From positions 25,434,753-25,498,752 of the forward strand of contig NC_068349.1 in NCBI RefSeq assembly GCF_014633365.1: a stretch of DNA of 64,000 nt. Reading direction: 5' to 3'. Origin of the DNA: Diospyros lotus. Taxonomy: Eukaryota > Streptophyta > Magnoliopsida > Ericales > Ebenaceae. Numbering within the stretch: position 1 is the first letter of the stretch; each line of letters opens with the position of its first letter. This document shows, in pieces, positions 32,801 through 44,800 of this stretch. Under the pieces are notes generated by a model. It saw only the letters and a program-made list of their open reading frames with translations, searched no databases and was not told the DNA's origin. The position numbers were made by a program, and so were the translations under genes.

Positions 32801-35800
32801 AATGCTCACTCCAAACTGATTTTTAATCATGTTGAAGAATGTGGGAATCACATTACTTATATCAGCCTTAGTTTTTAAAAGATATAGCCATGAGGTTCGA
32901 GTATAATCATCAATAAACACTACAAACCACTTTGCTCCAGAGATATTAGACATAGATGGGGGACCCCAGATGTCACTATGAATAAGGGAAAAAGGTGAAC
33001 AAGACCTTTTATTTGAGGAAGTAAACATGGATCTCTGATGCTTAGCCATTTCACATACAGAACAATGAAAGACAGCAATACTTAGACCCTTGAATAAATC
33101 TGGAAACATGTTTTTGAGAAGGAAAAAAGATGGATGACCTAATCTGTAGTGATGCAACCACAGTTGGTTTTTATTAGACTGAGCTAAACATGATATGATC
33201 TGATCTTTCCCTTGTCCTCCCTGCTCTCTAGGTTCCTCAAAAAGAAATAGGCCTGCTTTCTCTTTAGCAAGTCCAATTCTCCTCCTCGTGCCTTGCTCTT
33301 GCATCTCGCAATGGGTTGCACAAAATATGATATTGCAATTAGAGTCTGAAACAAGTTTATGAACAGATATTAGGTTAGCAAAAAGTTTGGGGACGACAAC
33401 ACATTTTTAAGGGTGAGGTGCCGACTAAGAATCACATCACCTTGGCCTGCCACAGTGGTTGAAGAACCATCTGCTAAGGTGATTTTTCTAGAACTAGGAC
33501 AAGGAATATAAGAACTGAAATGGGTTGAAATTGGTGTCATGTGATCAGTGGCACCAGAATCTAAGATCCATGAGGTAGGGGAATTATTTTCTGAAGCATA
33601 TAGGCTATAAGATATGGTAGAGATACCTGTGAGAGCAAGAGAGGCTACACCCTCAGTTTCTGTACCTTTTTCGAGGGATTCCAATAGTTTTCTTAGCTTG
33701 TCAATTTCCATTTGATTCAGCTCTGGGACATTTTCTTACTCGGGTTCCTTTTCATTTTGAGGCTGTGGGTTACTGTTGGCTGCCATATACACGTGGCCAG
33801 AATTCTTCCCTGAAGATCCTCCCTTATTAGGCCGCCCATGAAGTTTCCAACATTTCTCTATGGTGTGCCTAGGCTTTTTGCAATAGGTGCACCATAGGTT
33901 ATCTCTATCAAAGGGCTTCTTCTCACCCTTTCCTTTGTTTTGGGCCTAACCTTTTAGAGACAATAGAGCCGAAGTTTCTATTGGATTGGTTTCTAACATA
34001 ACACCTCTCCTTCCTTCTTCTGCCCGAACTATAGAAATAACTTCATTGAGGGACGGTAAATCTTCTTTTCCAAGAATCTGAATTCTCACAGCATCAAAAT
34101 CAGTATTTAGCCCAGCTAGAAGATCATATATCCTTTCCTTTTCAACAAACCTCTTGTGTAATGTAGCATCTTCGCTGCATGTCATCTTTAGACACTGGTA
34201 ATGGTCTAATTCCTGCCACAGTTTGCAGAAGATTGGCATATTCTGTGATTGATCTAGTACCTTGCTTTGTTGCTGCCACTTTAGTTTGGATCTCATAGAT
34301 CTGGGCAGCATCTTTGATCTTGGAATATGTCAACTTGATAGCCTCCCAAATCTCCCTTGATGTCGATAGGAACATCACTGTGTCGCTGATTTCAGGGACC
34401 ATAGAATTCCATAACCATGACATTATTAAAGAGTCTTCTTCATCCCATGTAACAAACATTGGGTCATCGGTCTTAGGGCCAGTCCCTTCTAGGTGACTAA
34501 GCCTCCCTTTGCCCTTAAGAATGGTCCGAACCAATTGAGACCACTTCAAATAATTCTTACCATTTAAACGGTAAGCTATCTGAAGGCTTGGCAGATCCCC
34601 ACTGGTATTTCCGCCATTGTTGCTGGTCATTGAAGGTTCAGCCACTCTCGTATTGCTGGAATCGGTAGTCTCAAGGGTTTGAGTATTAGACATGATTCAA
34701 GCTGGACTGAAGAAAGAAGGAAGGGATCAAGTTGAACCAAGGAGGAAACGGCCACAATAGTTTCACAGATCGGAAAGCTATTGTCTTGGCTCTGATACCA
34801 TGTCAACTGAAAAAATGAATGGTCTTTTAATCTTATTCAATCAAGAAGCACACGAGTACAATAAATAACAATCATCTTCCTGCTAATTTTAGGAAGATTC
34901 TAACTGCTATACAAGAACCTATTTTTAGAAACTATAAATAAAGAAACAAAAGGCTATATACAGATTTACATTCCTACTTTAGATGATCCTATCCTAGGCA
35001 CAAGATCAACTAAGAATACAAAGATATAAGAGACTAATTGATTGACTAAAAGAATAGCCAATCGTAATCCTTAGATATCGGCTGAATTAGGAAGCTTCCA
35101 TTCCTTGCTGCTGCCTTGCATTAAATACTCGCTAACAGAAACTAGCTACTTGTTGACTCAGTTTTGATGTTTTCAGAATTAATCATCAATTAATTAATGC
35201 AAACCACACAATATATCATAGTTTGACTCCCTTTTTTGTGTGTTTGTTAAAGGATGCCTCTCAGTCAATGCCAGGTTGTTTGCAAAGCTATTAAACAAGG
35301 CTGGAAGGATTTGAAGCCTTATCATTTAGTTATTCTATTTCAGTTTGAATTTTCTATTTAAATATGAATAATAGTAATAGTTTGTTTAAGATCTTTAGGA
35401 AACAATTACATTATGTTTGTTTTTTTTTTACACTTGTATAATAAATCTCAGTTGATTAATGAAAAAAACTTTCTCAGCTTATGTGTCACTTGATTTTGAT
35501 AAACCAACAAATTGGTATTAGGTCTTTATTGTTCTTAAGGGCCTGTGTTTGGGAATGAGTGAATCTAGGGGGAAACCTTTTCGTATAAATTTTTCACACT
35601 TTAGATCTTTAAGACAAATAAACAACTATGCCAGGAAACAATTTTATGTTAATATTACCTATTTTTACATGTGAAAACTATTGGTGATATGCCCTAATGC
35701 TAAATTTTGATGACATCTATTGCGCACATGATTAATCTTTGCAATTTATAAATTGTCATATCTTCATTTATAGCTCTTTGATTATATATGAATGAATCCC

Positions 35801-38800
35801 TAGATATCTTGAAGATCTTATTCTTAAGTTGTTAAGAATATGTAACAAATATCTATAATACAAGATTTCTTAAAGTGATTTCTAGTCCTAAGTTTTCTTA
35901 GAAGAGGATTATGACTAATCGATTATGGATTAGCACATGAGCTACTACCTTTGAATAGTATGAGTTACTAATGATAAAAGATGGTGAGTCATATGTCAAA
36001 TTGTATAAGATGTAGATAGTAAACATATGGGTAGGTGTTAGTTGAACATCTACTAAATGTGACGTATGTAACAGATCACATGGTTGAGAGAATTAATGAT
36101 ATATTACTGGCTTTTGATTGTGTATCTGCTCCTTGGACTGGCAACATGCTTGTCTTGTATACCGGTGTCAGAGATTTGCAATTGAGTAGAATTATTCAAT
36201 GTAAGAGTTGGGAATACTCTCTATGTGGTCTTTGTGCAGTAGTGTATGGAGGCAGATGATTGATAACAGGATCCATTGACTTCTGGCATGAGGTGAACAT
36301 CTTATGCGATCTCAGTTAATTGGTGATTGTAGAAATCTTTGGCCAATGTAAGTAGGATCGAAAAGGAGTTTCCAATGTCAGAAGAAGTTCCAATATGTCA
36401 TCCCGATCACACCCCAAACTAGATCTTAGTATAGTTACCGAGTCTTGTGAGTTTAGTTGGTCCATGACTCTCACTCAGTTGGCATATTAGTCAATGAAAG
36501 GATTATAGTGCACAGTAATCAAAAACCCTAAATAGGTTTACTTGAATTTTGACTTCATTGTCATTATGATCATCTTGACATTATGCTAGAGGTCACTTAG
36601 GACCTTCCGGGGTGCTTTGAGGAAATAGAGAGTTTCTCTTAGTAAATTGAAATATTTGATTAGCATCAAAGAACTTGACATGTCATAATTGCTATATGAC
36701 TGTGAATCTAAAAAATCACACGCAAACTAGACATAGTATCGGATTAATCAATCAAAGCTAGTACTTTGTTCTTCCACCATTAAGTATTAATGAGAATCAA
36801 ATTACCATTAAAAGTTAATGTGATTTTTAGCGGGATAACACAAAAGAAAAGAGTTTCCCATGTGTAATTAATTTTGATAATATATTAATGTGTAAAATTG
36901 TTATACATATTATATATTATATATATTAGATAGGAATTAATAAATTAAAAGGGGAGGCGATTGGCTTTTGAAAGAAAGAAATAGGTCTCAGCGAGCGTAT
37001 TTAATGTGCCAGAAAAGGAAGAAAATGTGGGTTGCAGGAGAAATTAAAAGCACGACATAGATTGTCTCAAACGTGCCTTCTCCCTTTTCTCTTTTCTTCT
37101 TTTTCCTTCCATCGTCCATCCTTCATCCTTCATCCTTTTTGTCCGTGTGCATTGGTCTACATATATATGATATATTATATATATAGTGCACGACAGAGGG
37201 TGAATTAATCAGTAGCTTCCGTTCTTCTTCTTCATTCTTCCATTATCATCGGCATGCGATGTATATACATATATTCACAGTGGCAGTCCCCTCTCTCTCC
37301 CCCATCTCTAGACTCTCACTATATATATGTGATATATAATTGTATAATAAGAGAGATAATGGGCTTGGCAGCTTTTGAGAGAAGGAAGAAGATTGCAAGT
37401 GTTGTAATCATGTGGTTGAAGGTGTCGAACACAGTAGCTTCTTGGAAAGGCTTTGATGGACAGAAGGCTTCATAGACGATAATCGACGAAAATCGAAAAC
37501 CGCAAAAAGAATAGCAACGAGTAGATTTGGCAAAGGAGTTCGCCATCATCGTCACCATTGCAGGAGACCAACGCCAACCACCAACAAACTGCATTCCGAC
37601 GCTGGCAAAAGTTGTTGGCAGTAGGTAGTGGGCTGTTGCAGGTGGTCAACGGCGATAGTGGTTTGTTCTTCGGCAATTCTAACAACTTTGATGGCAAAAG
37701 TTGCTAGCGATGACAATGGAAGGTTTTCGGCGAGTTTTCTAGCAACTATTTGGCAAGAATTGTTGATGGTAGATTTACAGCCTCTATCCCCTTTTGTTAA
37801 ATCCCGCTTCTTAAGTTCGTGTGATGGACTCATCGTGAAGATTGATTTCAGCTCTTAGTCACCTTTGTTCGGGCTTGTCTAGCACGTGGATTCAGTGAAG
37901 GGTTCCAGTAGTTGCTTAGGCGTGGACTGACTTGATTCCCTAATGGGGGTGGCTTAGTCAACCAAGGGTAGGTTTGGGAGCAGACGTGGAGCTGGTTTGT
38001 GATGGGTTCATGAAAGCTTAACCGGGAGACATAACTGTTCAGGTCAGACGCGCAATGAAAGCAATCGACATCCTCTTCAGGCTTGAGGCAATTGTTACAA
38101 TTCAAACTGATGATGATGTTTGAGACCGACCACCACGTGCTGCCTCGACAAATGGACCTCAGGAGTATAGTTTCAGATTTGGCTATGTCGGGCCTCGGGA
38201 ATACAACCTACAAGACAACAGAGTAATGAGGCTAGGATCCCCAAGAGTAAACTTCGACGCTCAAGTCAGTGGAGTAAATGCAGGTAGTAGAAAATATAAG
38301 AACTAGAGACCCCTCATACCTGGTGATGACCCCTGCTTTTTATAGGCAGGTACGTTATAGGGTACCTGAGATAAAGCCCGAGATGGGTGGGCATGGCTCC
38401 CGAGGACTCCGGTCAAGCTAGAATGGGTCTCTCCGAATTTTTCGGACTCCACTCTGGATCACTCTACAAGCGTTGCCACGTGTCCTTTAACTGGTCATAT
38501 AGAACTGTTCCCCACTCCGCATTGTGGACTTGCCACGTGTCAGTCTCTCGGGCGATCCACGTGACGAGCGAGGCTATGGGTATTTCAGTAATTTAGGTAA
38601 TGCCACATCACAAGCATTTCCATATTGTATGGTTTTATTATAAGCATATGGCTGTGGTCATTGTGTCTGGTAAGAAATGATCTGTTTTTGCTGCTTATTT
38701 GTATGGTTTTTGAAAAAAATTTAAAAACTACTTTGTCTTCTTGCATCTACCACTAAGTGTTAGCGTAGTCTTTCAAAAACTACCATATTTGGGCAATGAA

Positions 38801-41800
38801 AATGGAGTCATACTTGCAAGTAGTGAAGTGTGGGATGTGGTAGAGATAGATTTTCCAATTTGCCTATAGATCCAAATCATTACACAAATCAGGAATCATA
38901 GGAAAGCAACAAGAAGGAGATTTAAGGCAAGACTTGCAATCACTTAGCAATTTCAAGAGCAATTTTACAATGTTCTAAAACGCGCTAGGCGCTAGTCGGG
39001 CGCTAGGCTGGGGCATGGCGCCTAGGCGGGGCCTAGAAAAATTGTTGTTGTTTTTTTTATTTTTTTTGAACTTTTTGATGTAATGTCATGTTATTTTCAA
39101 GTAAATCAAAGTAGAAAATCAACAATAATGCAACATAAACCAATAATGCAACAATAATGGAATGACAAGTGAAATAGTGGAATTAAACATGAGAAAACAA
39201 ACTGTTGTAGTTTAGTTCTGGGTTCAAGAAGGCAAAAGCAACAATAATGCAACATAAACAATACTTGAAGAATCTAGGTATCTAGCCATCTAATTGGACT
39301 TCTTCTTCTCTATATTCTTCCAACACAATATCTTCATCAGACTTAAAATCAAATTCATTAAGTTCTTGCTCATCTTCCTCTTCTTATTGAAAATCATCTT
39401 CATGAAACTCTCTCATTCTAGAACTTCTTCGAGGTTGAAGCATCTCGTCTACTCCGAATGCTTCACCAACCACTTCCCAAGTAAGCCCCATACCAAGCTC
39501 AACTTCTTCATCATCTCCTCCTTCGACTATCCATCTTTGCACATGACTAGCATCACTAGCAAGTAGCACATCAACATTCCTTTCTCTCTCTTTTTTGCTT
39601 GTTCATTAATTTGGCATTAAATTGGACATAGACTAGATTGTTCAATTAATTCACTTACAATCTATTTCCTTTCTTCGTATGTATCTACATAAATAAATAA
39701 AAATAATATTAATATAAATGATAGGGATAATGAAATTAAAATATTAAAAACATTTTAAAATATACATTATAGATTAGATTATACACTAACCCCTTCAAAA
39801 GTGCTCTAGTTTCTTTTACAACCGGACGAACTACTAGTTAACAAGAGGATCTTTCTCGCCATTCGTTGTAAGTTTGGAGTTTGATTTCCATATGTGATCC
39901 ACCATGTAACTACAACATAGGTCAAACAAGTATAAAGTAAACAAATTTATACACTAATACTGTAATAGTAATACACAATAGAAACTAAGAAAAGGACTTT
40001 AATCTTATACCTGGATTATAATTGTCATCATTTTTTGCACACCCTTGAGCTGCCCATAATTTTCGAAAAGCTCCTCCTTTACGAGTATACTTTGGCAACT
40101 CAACATTTACAACATGGACTTGCAATTCACCATCATTTTCATAAAACATCTCCACAGAGTTAAAAAATCCATCCATCACTTCATGATCAAGCTGTAAAAA
40201 AATCCATCCATCACTTCATGATCAAGCTGTATATCCATATCCTTAAAGAAGTAGTAAGGATTCAAAAGGTAAGCAGCAAAATGTAGTGGACTATCTAGCC
40301 TATCTTTCACCCTTGCTTCAGTAATCTCCATAATAGGCTGATAGTTCTTCTCAAGATTATTCAGGGTCTCCTTAATATCTTTCTTTGCTTGCACAATCTC
40401 TCCATATAAAAAACCCATAGAAAGCTTTCTATCTGCATCAACAATTCGAAGCACCTATCAATTTGATGCTACATCTTCGATAATGATAGATTTAAATTGT
40501 TTGTTGAGGCGGTTGGTCAATTTGGGCCGGGTTTCAAACCTCCCAGTCAATACCAGTTGAGGGAATCATTGTTAAAGGTTAAAGCTGTAATGGAAAGATT
40601 ACTTGCTGATTTGAATAGTCAGATGCCTAGGGAGGTGGTGGGCTCTGGCGAGGAGGCTAAAGCTATTGGAGGTCAAGTTCCTGCGGCGGGGGTGGGGGAT
40701 GGTGAAGCAGATGCGGATCCCCATCCTCTTGTGAGGGGGTCAAGGGAGCTGGATCTTCCATCACCAGCCTTAGATCGGCTTTCGCAGAGGTCTCAGTCTC
40801 CTCAGATGGAGATTGTTTTAGATGCTCCTCCCAAGAAGGCTCGGAGAAGGAGCGGCTTCAGGTTTACGTACTCCAAAAAGAAGAAGAAACCAGAAGGGAG
40901 AGCCACTGTTCGCGATCAGGGTGGCTCTGATCAGACTGAGGAAGTAAGGAACCAGTCCCATGATGGGGTCCCTATGGATCCCTATACAAATGCGGTGGAA
41001 ACTCTAAACTTGGGAAAGGCCTTGGGGCTTCAAGCTAATGGTAATGAGGAAGAATTGATTCAGGCGCTGGTGAGTTGGGATACTGAGGATATGGAGGCTT
41101 GGGAGTAGGGGAAAGGGGAGGGAAGCTGTCCGATGAAGATTTTGTCTTGGAATATTCGGGGATTGAGGGCGGACTTGAAAAAACGGTCAGTCCTTAGGCT
41201 TGTTCGAAGGAGGGGCATTGAGTTCGTTGCGATTTTGGAGTGCAAGTTGGCTTCAATCTCGGAGGGGGAGGTGAAGAAGATGTCCGGTTTCTCGGATTTT
41301 GGGTGGTGTCTTGCTGAGGCAATGAACTTGTCGGGGGGTATCTTGGTTATTTGGAATAAAGATAGGATAGAAGTCCATCAGCAGTGGAAGTTCGGGGCAT
41401 GGGTTGCAGTTGAATGTTCTTGGAGGTGCTTGGGGGTTAGATGCATGTTGGTGGTTGTCTATGCTCCCATGGATGTTGGGGCTCGGGGAGTTGTATGGTC
41501 CCAAATTATGGGGTTTTTGCAGAACTGTAGCTTGCCCTTGTGTATTTTTGGGGATTTTAATGAAGTGCTTAGAAGAGAAGAGAGGTTAAGTGGGTTGGTC
41601 TCGGTAAGGGGTATGAGTGATTTTATTGGCTTTGTTGACGATGCTGCTCTAATAGAAGTTTCTCTGGAGGGGAGGCTGTTTACTTGGGCAAACAGTATCA
41701 GTGCTAGCAAAATTGATAGATGTTTCATATCTTCGGAGTGGCTGTTGGCTTTCCCGGATTATAGGCTATGGGGGCTGCCGAGGGGCTTGTCTGATCATTG

Positions 41801-44800
41801 CTCGTTGGTTTTTGAGGCTGGTTCAGTGAATTGGGGTCCTAGGCCTTTTAGATTCTTTGACTATTGGCTTATGGTCCCAGGGTTTGGGAAGATGGTGGAG
41901 ACCTGGTGGTCCTCTTGGGCTTCTAAGTTTGTGGGCTCTTGTTGTTTTGTGAATAAGTTGGAGGCTCTGCGTTGTGCTCTAAAGCAATGGAATAAGTCCT
42001 CAGGGGGTAATCTTCTGAAGCAAATAGAAGCGATTGAGATTGGCATTGATAAGGTTGACCTCGAGCTGGAATCAGACCCTTCCAAAACATGCCTAAAAAG
42101 TAGGAGGCGATTTTTACAAGCTGAGCTTTGGAGGTCCTCTAGGCTCAATGAATCTTACTGGCATCAGTAGTCCAGAATCACATGGCTTCGCGAAGGGGAT
42201 AAGAACACTAAATTCTTTCACTTGTCAGCCTCGGTTAGGCGGAGGCGAAATTATATTGGGGCTCTCAGAATTAGGGGGGCTATGGTATCGGACCCGAGGT
42301 TGATTAAGGAGGGCATCGTGGATGGCTTGGCAGGTCAGTTTAAGGACTCGGGCTTAAAATGTCCAGGAGTCTCCAGATTGGGCTTTAGGAGGCTGTCAGC
42401 TGAGGTGGCTTCATCGTTAGAATCCCCTTTCTCATGCGAGGAGGTTAACAGGGTGGTTTGGCAATGTGATGGGAGTAAGGCGCCTGGATCTGATGGATTC
42501 AACTTTAACTTCATCAAGAAATTTTGGCATGTTTTGGCTCCCGACTTTATGAGATTGGTCTAGTACTTCTATGGCTTTAGCCTAATTCCAAGGAAGGCCC
42601 AACGCTCGTTGCTTACGTTAGTCCCAAAGTCTGACACCCCTCAAAGCTTAGGTGATTTCCGACCTATCAGTATGGTGGGTTGCGTTCAAAAGGTTATATC
42701 CAAGCTGCTTGCTATCAGGCTAGGTTCGGTAATTCATTCCCTGATTGGTGACTGCCAAAGTGCCTTTATTAAGGGTCGTCAGATCTTAGATGGAGTGCTT
42801 ATTGCTAGTGAGTTGGTGGAAGCGGCGAAGAAGGATAAGCATAAGGCTGCTTTCCTTAAGTTGGATTTTTGTAAGGCTTTTGACAGTGTGGATTGGGGGT
42901 ACCTCACGAGGGTTATGGAAGCTATGGGGTTTGGGCCTAAATGGATAGGATGGATAAGAAACAGTGTATTAAAGCAGTAGATATCGGTGTTGGTGAATGG
43001 ATCTATAGCGGGAGAGTTTGATATGGAGCATGGTCTTCGCCAAGGGGACCCGCTGTCTCCGCTCCTGTTCTTATTGGCAGTTGAGGGTCTTAACAGGTTG
43101 TTCTTTCAGGCCGTGGATCTATATTTGTTTACGTGTATCCCGGTGGGGTCTCCTCCTATGCAAATCCCCCTTCTCCAATTTGCAGATGACGCATTGATTT
43201 TCTGCCCAGCTGAGCTTGGATGTATGCGTGCCCTCAAGCAGATTCTTAGATGCTTTGAGCTCATGTCTGGCCTGCGTATTAGTTTTAAAAAATCCAGCCT
43301 CTCTGCAATTAATGTTGGCCAAGACTGGTTGATGGAGGCTGCTACTCTTTTGAGGTGTAAGCATGCTCCTTTCCCAATCCCATACCTGGGTTTCCAGCTG
43401 GGAATTAATCCTAAGAGGGTTGTGGCTTGGAAGACAGTTGTGGATAGGATTAAGAGTCGGCTGGCTTCATGGAAAGCTGGGATTCTATCTATGGCTGGCC
43501 GGTTAGCTCTGATAAAATCGGTTCTGAACCATTTGCCTATTTACTTCATGTCTCTTTTCAGAATTCCTATTGGGGTGGCGAAGCAGATTGCTAAGCTGTA
43601 GAGTAGGTTCCTATGGTCTGGGAATGAGGGCGTGGCAAAAATGGCTCTTGCTAGATGGGAATTGGTCGAGTTGCCTAAGAAGCTGGGAGGGCTAGGGGTG
43701 GGATCCTTGTTGGCCAAAAACAAAACCTTGCTCTTTAAATGGCTTTGGAGGATGATTAGTGGGGGGGATCAAATTTGGTGTAAAGTCATTGCGGCTAGGC
43801 ACAATGGTATCTTCGTTGGAATCAACGATGTGGAGGTTAAGCGAAGCTTCAGTTCTTGGTGGAGGGGCATTGTTGACTCTTATTCCAGCTATAATGAGGT
43901 TCGATCTGTGGCCTTGGAAGGGGTTAAAATCCGGCTTGGTAAGGGCGATCTGGTTCGGTTTTGGGAAGACTCTTGGGTGGGTATCTCTTCCCTGTCAAGC
44001 TTGTTCCCCCGGTTGTATTTGGTGTCCCTGGATAAAGGGAAGAGAGTGGCAGATTTGGGGTTTTGGGTGAATAACAAATGGTTTTGGAGCCTTAGCTGGA
44101 GAAGGCCGTTGCTTGACAGAGAAGAGGCTACCCGGGCTGAGCTGTTAAGGCTTATCTCCCAAGCTCATTTGGTAAGAGGGAGGAGGGATATGGTTTTTTG
44201 GTCGCTTGAAGCGACTGGTTCCTTCTCGTCGCACTCTTTTAATGAGAGGCTTTGCTCCCTAATGTTTGGTTCCAATACTCCTCACATTAATTCAATGGCA
44301 GCTCATGTTTGGGGCAGCCTAGCTCCTCCAAAAGTGGAGCTGTTTGTGTGGCTGGTCATTTGGGGTAAAATTAACACGAAGGACAATCTGGGTAGGAAAG
44401 GAATTTTGCAGGGGGATGACCTGCTTTGTGCCTTTTGTGGCTCTACTCCGGAGTCTGTGGATCACCTCTTTGTCCATTGTGAGGCTGTTTTGTGCTTGTG
44501 GCAGCAAATCTTTCGTTGGTGGGGCTATGTGTGGGTCTGTCTGAGTATAGTTGGGGGCCTTTTTGATCAGTGGGGATTTCTTTGCTAAGGGTAAAGGTCA
44601 AAGGAAGGTTTGGAAGTCTCTCTTGTATTCAGCGCTATGGTCAATGTGGCTAGAGCGGAATAGGCTAATTTTCAAAGACCGAGGGTCAGGTGCAGTTGAC
44701 ATCTTTAACTTGGTGCTTGCTAGGTTAGTTACTTGGATGAGGGCTATGGAGCCATCTTTCCCTTACTCTTTGGATCAAGTTATCATGTCAGCCTCTGCCT

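Larger units (their letters stand above)
29903..35137 (-). mobile_element. Full-length Copia LTR retrotransposon (5,235 bp) inside the D27-like intron
   Basis: Two LTRs (29903-30240 and 34801-35137), both TG...CA, flank the element, and gaaac is duplicated on both sides (29898-29902 and 35138-35142). On the minus strand the PBS next to the 5' LTR reads TGGTATCAGAGCC (initiator tRNA-Met type) and the PPT before the 3' LTR reads TTGAGGGGGAG. The domain order gag, protease, integrase, RT, RNase H is that of Copia. By eye the LTRs differ by four substitutions and one indel, so the insertion is recent. Gag and pol nevertheless carry about nine stops or frameshifts. Confidence 0.96.

Noticed and set aside
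37358..37474. Short frame MGLAAFERRKKIASVV as a possible small gene
   Set aside because: Only 38 codons, not recognised, in the middle of TE-rich intron sequence. A captured gene fragment is possible but nothing supports it.
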